The notes under the pieces were generated by a model. It ran no database searches. It was not told the DNA's origin and saw only the letters and a program-made list of their open reading frames with translations. From Selaginella moellendorffii (Eukaryota; Streptophyta; Lycopodiopsida; Selaginellales; Selaginellaceae), in NCBI RefSeq assembly GCF_000143415.4, contig NW_003314267.1, forward strand, positions 186,001-250,000: a stretch of DNA of 64,000 bases, given 5' to 3'. Positions 1 to 9,609 of this stretch are shown piece by piece. The translations under genes were made by a program, and so were the position numbers. The number at the start of each line of letters is the position of its first letter. Position 1 is the first letter of the stretch.

Positions 1-1180
1 GATGGTTGTCACTCCAGTCTCTCTCGCGGCAGTGCTCGGCCTCTTGCTTCTAAAGAATAAAGAAAGAACTTACATCAACCAACCTTGGCCACCCCGGGAG
101 TCTTTTGAGAGCCTTTTAGCAGTGCATTCCATGCCAGTTACCTTGGAGGGATCGTCCCTGCCGTTCGTGCGTGGCAATGTCGAATTACAGCATTGACATG
201 GTAATCGTCGATGGATTGCCGTTGCCCGATCCAGCGGCAGTGCTCCTGCCCGCTCGCTGTCCATCCCCTCCCTCGCCGCCCTTGCTCAGACCTGGCCATA
301 AAAAAGGCATTGAAGCAGCTCTATGTGATCAACTGGTAAAAGATTGATCGATGAGAAAACAGCCAACATTGTCGAGGAGACTTTGAGTTCCGGTAACCAA
401 TCACACCATTCTCAAAGATATGTGGTTCTCGGCCCATCTCATATGACATCAACAGGTGATTGCTTACAGCAAAAGATGGTCAGTCAAATTCATTTTCACA
501 AAGCTTACTTCTGTGCTAGAAAGCACCATCTGCTTGATAATTGCTCTGAAACAGAACCATTAGTATTGATATAGCATTTAAAGAAAGAAAGAAGGAAAAA
601 CAAAAGCTTTAAGCTTATCTCAATTAATCCACCTGCCTATCTATTCCTATATAATAAGCACTCATGGTGTTATGGGGCATTGCAAATTGTCCCTGAAGGG
701 CAAAGTTTTTTGTAATGTATTGCTTTAGTTTTTGGGATTATGCTTTTATTTCTTGATTCTTTGTTCTTTAGATTTAGATTTCTTGTGTTTTTTGCCAGAT
801 TTAGGATTGTATCTATCAAATTTACTTTCCTTTAACCTTCTTTACATTATCTTTCATCTTTGATCAGGAGTGTATCATTGGAGGTTGCATATATTACTTT
901 GTTGTCTTCATTTGGCATTAATGAGCTTTTGGTGCTGTTAGACATGCAGTTAAGAGATGATTTTTTTTAAATTTTTATTATTATCTAAAATACTCCTACA
1001 AATGGAATTTGTTTTATATACCCGACTGATCTTCTAGCAAGACTATGGTATTCCTTTGGCAAACGCAGAAAGACAAAAGTAAAACAAAAGTAAATTAGGG
1101 TAATAGTAGTACATTAAATGCTAATAAAACGATTATTATCACAAATAGATAGAAAAAGAAATGATTATCCTTCTAAAAAT
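1..1180. other. No recognisable gene
   Basis: The first ~300 bases have mixed composition; from about 580 the sequence becomes strongly AT-rich. The short open frames at 2-196 and 344-574 have no domain, no splice-consistent extension and no coding-like bias, so I do not call them. I see nothing else here. Confidence 0.5.
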
Positions 1181-1189
1181 GAGAATCTA

Positions 1190-1531
1190 TTTGTTATTCA
1201 ATTTGATAGATTTCAAGTTCTATTAACTTTTCAACGAATGGAAGGTATGTTCATGAGGATATAATTCAAACTTATTAGTTAAAGAAGAATGGTTAAGTTT
1301 AGGATTAAGAAATATTTATAATTCATACCAAGAAGTTATGTTAAATTCAGGTCTACTAGTTGTAGAATTACAATATGTATATATATCAGTTTGAATATAT
1401 TATTATTATTCTAAGGCAGTATAATAGAGATTTAACTTCTTTTATTTATGCTATTAATAAATATAACTCAATTGAGTATTGTGAAACTAAATTAACTATG
1501 CTGGATTTAGAAATATTTTCTTACATCCTAT
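1190..1531 (+). pseudogene. Bulb-type (mannose-binding) lectin domain relic, 5' part
   Basis: The frame from about 1266 to 1397 reads as a degraded B-lectin repeat: SNLLVKEEWLSLG, then IYNSYQEVMLNSGLLVVEL, then YVYIS. This resembles the family pattern SNxLxxGexLxxGQxIxNxxYxLxLqxdGNLVxY. Downstream the reading shifts frame and gains stops. The sequence is cut at 1531 by the left LTR of element A and a similar remnant resumes at 13784, so the retroelement stack appears to have split one lectin-like sequence. The assignment is from pattern recognition only. An intact gene is excluded by the stops and shifts. Confidence 0.42.
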
Positions 1532-1576
1532 TGTGAGTGCATGGAATATAGAAAGGGAATACAGAAATGTGCATAT

Positions 1577-3228
1577 TGTGAGACACAAAATCCCTAGGCC
1601 CCAAAGTGGAGCCGGAAGGGTGCCACATGGTAGTGGTTGAAGCGAAAGTTAAACGAGCATAACATGTTTGGACTAAAAGCTCTGACTCGAAAGGTCGAGA
1701 GTGGGAGTGGAACTCCCAACAAAGTGCTCGAGGAATAAGCACGAAGCGAGCAATAAGTGAGGCTCTAAAAAGGGACCCAAAAGGACCAACACATGACACG
1801 TGGAAGAGTCCGAGATGGAGTCCAAGGTGGAGTCCGAGGTGGAGTCCGAGATGGAGTCCGAGACGGAGTCCGAAGTGGAGTCCGAGATGGACCGAGATGG
1901 AGTCCGAGGTGGAGTCCGAGATGGAGTCCGAGATGGAGTCCGAAGTGGAGTCCGAGATGGACTGAGACAAAGTCTAAGATGGAATCCAAGATGGACCGAG
2001 ACGGAGTCCGAGATGGAGTCCAAGATGGACTGAGATGGAGTCCGAGATGGACCCGAGATGGAATCTGAGATGGAGTCCGAGAAGGACCTGAGATGGAGTC
2101 CGAGGTCGAGACCGAGATCGGGACCGAGACTGGGACCGAGATCGAGACCAAGACCGAGACCGGGACCGAGACCAAGACCGAGGCGGAGGCCGAGTCCGAG
2201 TCCGAGTCCGAGTCCGAGTCCAAGTCCGAGTCCGAGTCTGAGTTCGAGTCTGAGAGGGTGAAAGCCCAAAGCGTTCGTCTCCTAGACCCTGGGGGGTTTG
2301 GTGTGCTCCAAAAGTATAGTAAGGGGGAGGACTGCAGGCCAGTTTGGCCCAGGAAGGCCAGACCCAGTGTTGGGTGATGAATTGACCACTGGGAAGTCCA
2401 AGACTAGAGTGAATACGGACCGACAAGCGGGGTAGTTTGGTGAAGTGTTCAAGAGTCGGCTCTAGTTCCCTTGGGAAATCGATTGGCCAATGCTCCCAGT
2501 CCAAGTGTGGGTGGCACTACCTACTTGGATACCAGGCATGGCTCAATGGAACCTCGCTCTAAACCCATGGCTAGAGCACCCAAAGGCGGAAGGCAGGGAG
2601 AGTACTCAGGTGGCTCGCATAAGGCCACGGTGTTCCGAAGTGTTGTCCCCAAGTCCCAGACCGTGGAAAGGAAAAGGAGCAGTCCTTTGGTGTGGTGGCC
2701 AAGGATACAGTCACGTGGTGAGGAAGTCCCAGAGGACCATGGGACTTAGTGGTCAGGCCTATGGGCCTCGATCCAGTGGCAGTATTGGCAAATACGGCCA
2801 AAGGCAAAAAGGGACTTAGTGGGAATTGATAGAGGGATATTGGAGAAGGCTGTTCCCTTTGTTGGTGGGCATCCTAAGGATGCTAAGGAGTGGATCTAGG
2901 ATGACCACTCACGGATGGTTGGCCCAGTCTTGGAGAGACAAGACTATATTGCAAGTGGTATTGGACTACCAGTGCAGCAAAGGTGATTGGGCATGGCCTT
3001 AGCGTAACAGGCTGCTATGTCGGTGGTACATTTGAGTGTCGGTCAAGGGATCGGACACGTGGAGCACTTGGACCAGGTGCAAGGGTTGAGTGGCATGGAT
3101 GCCATTCTTGGGACTAGCAAGTCCCCAAGTCCAGAATAGGACTTATGGAGGTTGTGAGTGAGACTCCTCCAAGCGGTCGGAGGTGTGGTTAAGTGACTAA
3201 AGTAGAATAGAAAATTTAGTCGCTTACA
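1577..3228. mobile_element. Solo LTR (1,652 bp) with internal minisatellite, copy i
   Basis: It begins TGTGAGACAC and ends CGCTTACA (TG...CA). It is flanked on both sides by the direct repeat CATAT (1572-1576 and 3229-3233), a 5-bp target duplication. No internal retroelement genes are present, so it looks like a solo LTR left by LTR-LTR recombination, or a non-autonomous unit. Related copies start at 60901 and 62727. Bases 2260-2830 closely match 63500-64000. The long open frames on both strands across 1673-2504 are products of the tandem repeat, not genes. Confidence 0.85.
1803..2258. repeat. Minisatellite with 12-bp core GAGATGGAGTCC
   Basis: Tandem units of about 12 bp (GAGATGGAGTCC, variants with CGAGGT, CGAAGT, GAGATGGACC) run from about 1803 to 2100. 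They grade into 6-bp units (GAGACC, GGGACC, GAGTCC) up to 2258. Because the unit is a multiple of three and lacks stops, all frames stay open and give repetitive peptides such as EMES, RWSP or DGVR. Confidence 0.9.
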
Positions 3229-3363
3229 CATATCAATTAGCCCAAAAACCCTAACTTATATATAGGAGCGAGTGGTCCGGATTAAAACCAATCTGACGGC
3301 TACCAAAATCCCACTACACTAATATTAGTATATGGCATTGTAGCCGTACACTTGGCCCTCACA

Positions 3364-3380
3364 TCATCCCCTCCTCTCAG
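3364..3380 (-). other. Polypurine tract of element A
   Basis: On the minus strand this reads CTGAGAGGAGGGGATGA directly before the 3' LTR, where plus-strand DNA synthesis of an LTR retrotransposon is primed. Confidence 0.75.
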
Positions 3381-3395
3381 AATAATGGAAGACCA

Positions 3396-4391
3396 TCAGG
3401 GTTCTCTTGTAGACGGGCCGGGATCTGGAGGAACATCAAGAGGAGGCATTGGTGGATCTATAGATGGTATTAACTGCTCTTGATCCCTTTGTATGAAGCA
3501 TTTCAACTGCTGCACATGCACAATCTCTAGAGGATCAGCCTGTTGGATGTCATGCTGAACTTCATAAACTTGTGGTCCAACTTGCCGTAACACCCGATAC
3601 GGTCCTTTCCACTATGCAAGGAGCCCTTTAGATAAACCACGTACCATAAGATGGGGAAAACAGACTAACACCAAATCATCCACTTTGTACTCTGCAGGTG
3701 GATGATGATGGGAGTTGTAGCGCCATTGTTGTCCCATTTGTATGCGGCCTAAGTGTTCGGCAGACTCCGCTCGGACAAGTGGAAGAATGCTTGTCAAATA
3801 TTGATCCCATGACCTAGCATCTGCAGCTCGTGGCAATTGCGAAGGTAAACCTAGCTTCATTGGTAATATTGGATCATGACCATATAGGAGTTTATATGGT
3901 GAAGCACCAACAGAACTCTGCACCCTAATGATATATGCATACCGAAGAGCTGGCAAATAACCATCCCAATCCGAATGCTGAAAGTTCACATACTTCGTAA
4001 TCATCCCCTTGAACATCCGAATGAGCCATTCCACCAGACTGTCTGATTGTGGATGATAAGCACTCATGAAAGTGTGGCAAGTCCCCAACCGAGATGTCAA
4101 AACATGAAATGCCTTAGCCATAAATGCGGGACCATTATCCGAAAGAATCCTCTCTGGACAAAAATGCTGGAACACTACTCGATTGAGGAGGAAGTATCCA
4201 ACAGTAGTTGCAGAGGCGCTAGCAAGAGCACCAACTTCCACCCAACAAGTCAAATAGTCAGAAGCAATAAAAACATACTCATTGCCAGCAGTCGACCGTG
4301 GAAAAGGTCCCATAAGATCAAATGCCACCAACTCAAACGGATGGGAAACTACAATTGACTCCAACCGTCCTTTTGTAGCTTGAGGGGGAGT
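3396..4391 (-). pseudogene. Element A integrase, catalytic and C-terminal part
   Basis: The minus strand encodes an integrase core with FDLMGPFP, then ILSDNGPAF, then YHPQSDSLVE, giving the D, D and E of the catalytic triad. A C-terminal region follows (KVDDLVLV, then VLRQVGPQVYEV). A stop separates the 4391-3612 part from 3593-3396. The zinc-binding N-terminus lies at 9997-10209, on the far side of element B, which inserted between ...VWCQARN and the continuation. It is non-functional through the insertion and additional lesions. Confidence 0.85.
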
Positions 4392-4396
4392 ATTAC

Positions 4397-4783
4397 TGTC
4401 AAGACCCCCAACAAGATCAAGACTGGAAAATGCTAAAGACAAAGAGAAAAAGCTAGTGAAAACAAAGAAGAGGCCTTAGACTGGTGTTGATTCAGATTGT
4501 GGAGAAATGGAACAAGGCTAACCTATATATACTATAGGTTGATGAAGCTCCACCACTCTTGGATCGAGGACAGCCTAAATACAGCTGAGGTCAAGGAGGC
4601 GCCACATCATCATCAGGAATGTGGCTCGAGACTCAGGAATCGGGAAGTGTCTCGAGAGTCAGGAATAGGGAAGTGTCTCGAGAGTCAGGAATAGAGAAGT
4701 GTCTCGAGAGTCAGGAATGTGGTCTGCAGGTCAGGAATCCGGCGAGAGTCAGGAATGTGGCAAGAATTGGGGGATTCCTGATA
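4397..4783 (-). repeat. 3' LTR of element B
   Basis: Its last two bases on the plus strand are TA instead of CA. Bases ~4619-4760 hold three to four tandem copies of a ~28-bp unit (GAGAGTCAGGAAT...GTGTCTC), which in element orientation lie in U3 and may be enhancer-like. Confidence 0.95.
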
Positions 4784-4805
4784 GCACCCCCTCCTCAAGA
4801 ACGAG
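4784..4805 (-). other. Polypurine tract of element B
   Basis: The minus strand reads TTGAGGAGGGGGTGC immediately before the 3' LTR, as expected for the plus-strand primer. Confidence 0.7.
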
Positions 4806-7800
4806 TGGAACGAGGATGTGAACGAGAACGAAGAGGAGGATGAGATGAGCGGCGAGGGATGGGAGATGGAGAAAACGAATGAGGACTGGGACGAGAAGGA
4901 TAGCGGCGGTGGAAGTCCTGAACAAGGTCAGGAGAATGAATCAGGTTGTCCGCAGGTTCCCAAGTGCGTTCCTCATGTCCGTAACCCTTCCAGTCCACCA
5001 GATAGTAGAGTTTAGATCGTGAAATCTTGGAATCAAGGATGTCCTGAACCTCGTACTCAGACCCATCCTCGAGCTGCACTGGTGGAGGCGGAGGAATGAC
5101 CCGATTTGGAATAGGACTGGGAATATAAGGCTCAAGGAGAGAGGAGTGAAAAACGGGGTGAATTTGATATGAGGAGGGAAGTGCAAGGCGATAAGTGACA
5201 GGATTAATGATGGCAGTGATAGGGAAAGGACCAAGGCGTTTGAAATCGAGTTTTGGACAGGGCCTGGTGGTGGAGATATTTCGCCTGAGGAGCCAGACTT
5301 TATCCCCGATATTGTAAGGGGGACAATCTTGATGATGGACATTGGCAAATGTTTTATGAGATTCCTGAGCACGATGGAGGTGGAAGGAGATGGAGTTGTG
5401 GATTTCCTGAAGGTTGGAGAGAAATGATTCAGAGCGGGGATTTGAACGAGAGGATTCAGATGGAGAAGGAAGTGAGAGATTGAATCGGGGATTTCGGCCA
5501 GAGTTCGCAAAGAAGGGGGAAACTCGAAGAGAGGAGTGAACAGAGTTGTTATAGGAGAACTCAGCAAGGGGAAGGATATCGAACCAGTTATCCTGATGAT
5601 AGTTGATGAAGCACCTCAAGAATTGTTCCAACGTCTGAATCGTTCGCTCGGACTGCCCATCAGTTTGAGGATGATATGCCGAAGAGAGGTTGGCCTTCAC
5701 TCCAAGCAACTGCAAAAACCGTTGCCAGAAATGAGAGATGAACTGAGGCCCCTGATCCGAAACCACATCTGTAGGAATCCCATGAAGTCGGAAAATTTCC
5801 CTGAATACCAGTTTTGCCATGTCCTCGCCCGAAAACTCCTTGGTACATGGCAAGAAGTGCGCCATCTTTGTGAAGCGATCCACCACGACTAAAATGCTGT
5901 TGAAGCCTCCAGAACTCGGAAGATCACTCAAGAAATCCATGGAGATGGATTCCCAAGGACCTGAAGGGACTGGAAGGGAACGAAGCAAACCTGAAGGAAG
6001 GTGGCGAGGTACCTTATTCCGGGCACAAGTGTCACAGGAGGTAACAAAAGCTTTGATGTAGTCGTCCATGTGAGGCCACCAAAAGTCCCGTGCAACTAGC
6101 TCATAGGTTTTCGCAATGCCGAAGTGACCAGCAGTCGGGCTATCGTGGCACGCCATCAGGATCAACCTTCGAGCATCACCTTCAGGAACATAAAGCTGCT
6201 CCCCACGGTACAATAAGCCATCTAAGAACTCGAACTCGTCAAATCGCCGGCAGTCGGGAGTCACTGGGTGTCCAGCCTGAAGATGGGGAAAAATGTCGCT
6301 AGCAAGATCATCGGATTGAAGATCGTTTCTGATTGCATCCATCAAGGAGGAGTCCTGAGGGGCCAGGGAAATTGCCATAACTTGAAGCCGATCAGGACCG
6401 AGGATAACTTGATCCTGTTGATCGAAGGCAGGATTACCAGGCCTGAGACTGAGATAGGAGCGCCTTGAAAGAGCATCAGGAAGGCCTTGAAACTTTCCAG
6501 GTCTGTACTTGATAACAAAGTCAAACCGACTCAGGAATTGTGCCCACCTTGCTTGACGACGGCTTAAAACTCGGGAAGTGGCAAAGTACTCGAGATTTTT
6601 GTGATCCGTCCAGACTGTTGTTTGATGGCTCGCCCCCTCCAAGAAACGGCGCCACTCTCCAAAGGAATCCACGATGGCAAGAAGCTCCTTGTCGTGGATT
6701 TCGTAATTGATCTCCGCAGGCTGGAATTTCCGAGAATGGAAAGCGACCGGATGAAGTTCGTGATCCGCTCCGAGTTGAGATAGCACAGCACCAATGGCAA
6801 AGTCGGAGGCGTCAGCCTCGATGAAGAAAGGTTGTGAGGAATCAGCATGGATCAAGACAGGAGCAGAACTGAAGGCCGCCTTGAGTGTGTCGAAAGCCTG
6901 TTGGGCAGCAGCAGACCAAGAGAAGGGAACATCCTTGCGAGTGAGATGTGTGAGAGGAAGGACAATGTCAGAGTAGTGATCAATGAATTTGCGGTAGAAG
7001 TTGGCGAAGCCAAGGAAAACCTGAATGTCTGACATTGATTGTGGAGGCTCCCATTCGAGAATAGTCTTGACTTTTGCAGGATCCATCGTGATACCCTCAG
7101 GAGTGACAATGTACCCAAGGAACTCCACAGACTGCTGATCAAAGGAACATTTCTCAAGCTTCGCGTATAGGCCGTGTTCTCGCAGCGTCGCTAGCACCTT
7201 GCGAACATGTTCGTCATGCTCCTCCTGAGTTTTTGAGTAGATGAGGATGTCATCGAGGTAGATGATCACCATCTGATCAAGAAACTCCCGAAAAACGTCG
7301 TTTGCCATGTGTTGGAAAACCGCTGGAGCATTTGTCAAGCCAAATGGCATGACAGTGTACTCGAAGTGGCCATAGCGGGTTCGGAACGCAGTCTTCCATT
7401 CATCACCAGGCCGGATCCGGATCAGGTTGTATGCTCCATGGAGGTCGATCTTGGTGAAGAAGCGGGCACCGCCGAGGCGTTCCAACAGGTCCGAGATCAG
7501 GGGCAGTGGATAACGGTTCCGAATAGTCACCTTGTTCAAACCTCGGTAGTCGATGACTAGCCGCAAGCTCCCATCCTTCTTCTTGACAAAGAAGACAGGC
7601 GCTCCAGCCGGGGACTGCGAATGCTGAATGTAGCCCGAGGCAAGGTTCTCATCCACGTACTCTTTGAGGGCCTTAAGCTCGGACGGGGATAACCCGTAGA
7701 TAGGCCCCCACGGAGGTGACGCTCCTTCCTGTAAATCAATGGGACAATCATAAGGCCGATGAACAGGCAGTACACTAGCTTTTTTCTTGTCAAACACATC

Positions 7801-8634
7801 CCCAAAATCATGATACTTCTCAGGAAGACTGACAGGAGAAACATGCAAAGCAAAAAGAAAAAGAGGTTCTTCATGAAGGAGTTCTTTCATAGTGATTGTG
7901 GAGATAGGAGGAGGAGTACGACTAAATGGAATGATGAGACGAGGATACTGTCCAGTGTAATATGGAAGAGAGAAAAAAGAAGAGGATGAAAACTGCGTAG
8001 AGTCAGGAACAGAACCCCGACTTGAGTTTAGGGAACTTTTCCTGATTCGGACTCGATGAACACCAGGGGAAGCCGTGGGAGATGGTGATGTGGGAGAGAT
8101 GAGTTGTAAGTCCTTCCAACAAATCTGAGGCTGATGTAGTTGGAACCAAGGAAGACCGAGCACCACAGAGGAAGACTTGCTGTTGATGATGTTGAAGGCG
8201 ATATCGGTGACGGTGGACCCGATGTGTACTCGAACGGGCAACGTTTCCCTAAGTCCAGAAGATGGAGACACAAAATGCCCGCCGATGCCTTCAACCCTCA
8301 GATCCCGTATGGTAGGAGAAAGAGGAACGTGATGTCGGGCAGCAAAGTCCGTGTCCATGAAGCAGGAAGTTGCACCCGAGTCCAGTAGCGCCAAAGCCTT
8401 GAGTCCTGATTGTCCGGTGAAAGAAAGGAGACATGGGACGCGGAAGTTGCGGGAATTGGTGGTGGCTTTGATGAAAGGTGGTGAGGAGCTTGATAAGGAA
8501 GAAAAGTGATTTTTATTTGGGGAGTCCAAACAGACAGCTCCTACTCTGTTTGGACAGGGTTGTTTCCCGACTGCAACAGTGGTGGAATTTGAGGCAGAGT
8601 GAACTCGAGCAATCGGGGAGGCTTCCTGGGACAC
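4795..8634 (-). CDS. pol: Element B Pol: protease, RT, RNase H, integrase, chromodomain
   Basis: Open for 1,279 codons and expressed as a gag-pol fusion by -1 frameshifting (signal at 8524-8568), so the first codon of the open frame is not a true start. Domains in order: retropepsin (LLDSGATS, ~residue 84); reverse transcriptase (KIDLHGAYN, MPFGLTNAP, YLDDILIYS near 7255); RNase H (EADASDFAIGAVL); integrase zinc finger (H...H...CDTC, near 6030-6150); DDE core (SMDFLSD, SDQGPQF, then the conserved E in DGQSERT). A chromodomain follows near 4930-5060 (YEVQDILDSKI...YYLVDWKGYG...TWEPADNL). Chromodomains bind modified histone tails and steer integration. No internal stop is seen. Encoded inside an intact LTR pair; probably silenced but potentially active. 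Confidence 0.93.
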   Translation of the reverse strand: MSQEASPIARVHSASNSTTVAVGKQPCPNRVGAVCLDSPNKNHFSSLSSSSPPFIKATTNSRNFRVPCLLSFTGQSGLKALALLDSGATSCFMDTDFAARHHVPLSPTIRDLRVEGIGGHFVSPSSGLRETLPVRVHIGSTVTDIAFNIINSKSSSVVLGLPWFQLHQPQICWKDLQLISPTSPSPTASPGVHRVRIRKSSLNSSRGSVPDSTQFSSSSFFSLPYYTGQYPRLIIPFSRTPPPISTITMKELLHEEPLFLFALHVSPVSLPEKYHDFGDVFDKKKASVLPVHRPYDCPIDLQEGASPPWGPIYGLSPSELKALKEYVDENLASGYIQHSQSPAGAPVFFVKKKDGSLRLVIDYRGLNKVTIRNRYPLPLISDLLERLGGARFFTKIDLHGAYNLIRIRPGDEWKTAFRTRYGHFEYTVMPFGLTNAPAVFQHMANDVFREFLDQMVIIYLDDILIYSKTQEEHDEHVRKVLATLREHGLYAKLEKCSFDQQSVEFLGYIVTPEGITMDPAKVKTILEWEPPQSMSDIQVFLGFANFYRKFIDHYSDIVLPLTHLTRKDVPFSWSAAAQQAFDTLKAAFSSAPVLIHADSSQPFFIEADASDFAIGAVLSQLGADHELHPVAFHSRKFQPAEINYEIHDKELLAIVDSFGEWRRFLEGASHQTTVWTDHKNLEYFATSRVLSRRQARWAQFLSRFDFVIKYRPGKFQGLPDALSRRSYLSLRPGNPAFDQQDQVILGPDRLQVMAISLAPQDSSLMDAIRNDLQSDDLASDIFPHLQAGHPVTPDCRRFDEFEFLDGLLYRGEQLYVPEGDARRLILMACHDSPTAGHFGIAKTYELVARDFWWPHMDDYIKAFVTSCDTCARNKVPRHLPSGLLRSLPVPSGPWESISMDFLSDLPSSGGFNSILVVVDRFTKMAHFLPCTKEFSGEDMAKLVFREIFRLHGIPTDVVSDQGPQFISHFWQRFLQLLGVKANLSSAYHPQTDGQSERTIQTLEQFLRCFINYHQDNWFDILPLAEFSYNNSVHSSLRVSPFFANSGRNPRFNLSLPSPSESSRSNPRSESFLSNLQEIHNSISFHLHRAQESHKTFANVHHQDCPPYNIGDKVWLLRRNISTTRPCPKLDFKRLGPFPITAIINPVTYRLALPSSYQIHPVFHSSLLEPYIPSPIPNRVIPPPPPVQLEDGSEYEVQDILDSKISRSKLYYLVDWKGYGHEERTWEPADNLIHSPDLVQDFHRRYPSRPSPHSFSPSPIPRRSSHPPLRSRSHPRSTRS
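8524..8568 (-). promoter_or_regulatory. Programmed -1 ribosomal frameshift signal between gag and pol
   Basis: In the gag reading frame the codons TCG GGA AAC place the heptamer G-GGA-AAC (8562-8568) in exact X-XXY-YYZ phase. A 6-nt spacer (8556-8561) follows. Then comes a perfect 10-bp stem: GTCCAAACAG (8546-8555) pairs with CTGTTTGGAC (8524-8533), with a 12-nt loop that contains the gag UAG stop (8541-8543). The pol frame is -1 relative to gag, as the signal requires. Confidence 0.85.
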
Positions 8635-9512
8635 ACAGCTGCTTTGTGATTAGGATCAGCACAGTAGAGGCAAAGATTATGAGATATTCGACGTTGCCTC
8701 TCAGCAGGACTCAACTTCCCTCTAATGAGTCGGGGAGTACCAGAAATATCCATCGGGACCGAAGCAGTAGGTTCAGGACTATGCCCCGAAGACTCAAGCT
8801 GGGATTCCTGAGTCTGGGACGGAAAAACAGCGGCGCGGCGACTTTCCTGACGACGTTCAAAGAGACGATTGTCACATCGAACAGCTTTGTTGATGGCGTC
8901 CGACAGGTCCTTGGGATCCTCCATGGTGAGCAACAAATCCTTGACACCGTTGTTGAGGCCGAAACGAAATTGGTCAATCAGGGCCCGCTCATCCCACTGA
9001 GTGTCCAAGGCAAGGAGTTGGAACTCTGCAGCGTAGATCGAGGCAGGACGAGACCCTTGAGAGAGACGTCTCATCTTTGTGGTAGCAGCCCGAACCCGAT
9101 CCGTCTCGCCAAAACATGCTTCGAGCTTCTCTTTGAACAATTGAAGATCCATCAGCTCCGGAACCACGACCCCTTTCATGCTCTTCTCCAGAAGAGGAGA
9201 AAACCATGACAAAGCTGCACCCTCGAGCAACGTCCCAATCGCGCCGATTTGAGACTCGGGAGTGGGGTACCGCCGATGTTGAAGTGCAAAGATCAGCTCC
9301 ATTTGATTCAAAAATCCACGAAGCTCCGAACGCTTGCCTGAAAATTTCGCCGGGAAACTCACCTTCGGTTCAGGAACTTTGCTGGATCCTTGAGCCGAAA
9401 GTGAAGCAAGCTCCTGCTGCATGCGAAGAAGGGTCGCCTTCAGCTCGGTATTCTCAGACTGGATTTTTGCAAGGACTTTGGCAAAGAAATCAGGATGGCT
9501 TGGAGACTCCAT
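8541..9512 (-). CDS. gag: Element B Gag: capsid/nucleocapsid polyprotein
   Basis: 323 codons from the ATG at 9512 (MESPSHPDFFAKVL); the frame is open slightly further upstream but without another ATG. An N-terminal coiled-coil-like stretch (KIQSENTELKATLLRMQQELASL, split here by its heptads) precedes a retrotransposon gag core (FSGKRSELRGFLNQMELIF, W.SPLLEKSM, FKEKLEACFG). Near the C-terminus is one CCHC zinc knuckle, CLYCADPNHKAAVC. It forms the virus-like particle and binds element RNA. The last 94 nt overlap the pol frame. It ends at a UAG placed in the loop of the frameshift hairpin. No defects seen. Confidence 0.9.
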   Translation of the reverse strand: MESPSHPDFFAKVLAKIQSENTELKATLLRMQQELASLSAQGSSKVPEPKVSFPAKFSGKRSELRGFLNQMELIFALQHRRYPTPESQIGAIGTLLEGAALSWFSPLLEKSMKGVVVPELMDLQLFKEKLEACFGETDRVRAATTKMRRLSQGSRPASIYAAEFQLLALDTQWDERALIDQFRFGLNNGVKDLLLTMEDPKDLSDAINKAVRCDNRLFERRQESRRAAVFPSQTQESQLESSGHSPEPTASVPMDISGTPRLIRGKLSPAERQRRISHNLCLYCADPNHKAAVCPRKPPRLLEFTLPQIPPLLQSGNNPVQTE

Positions 9513-9593
9513 TGGCAAGAAGAAAGAAAAGAAAGGGGGGAAAAGACAAAGGCAATCAAATAATCAAAACAAGCTAAAAGAAAAGCAAAAAAC

Positions 9594-9607
9594 ACAATCT
9601 GAATCAA
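9594..9607 (-). other. Primer-binding site of element B, complementary to its own transcript 5' end
   Basis: Two bases inside the 5' LTR, the minus-strand sequence TTGATTCAGATTGT is the exact complement of ACAATCTGAATCAA at 9700-9713 in the LTR, 14 bp without mismatch. It does not look like the usual tRNA-iMet site (TGGTATCAGAGC). This arrangement matches the self-priming mechanism established for Tf1. Confidence 0.75.
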
Positions 9608-9609
9608 AC

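Larger units (their letters stand above)
1532..3363 (-). repeat. 3' LTR of element A, split by a solo LTR
   Basis: Bases 1532-1576 and 3234-3363 together reproduce the 175-bp right LTR at 13609-13783 with a few substitutions. They are separated by the 1577-3228 insertion and its duplicated CATAT. Confidence 0.9.

Noticed and set aside
1521-2504. Several long open frames on both strands with EMES, RWSP, SDSISDS or GLGLGL repeats
   Set aside because: They arise from a stop-free 12-bp/6-bp tandem repeat in an LTR and appear in several frames at once.
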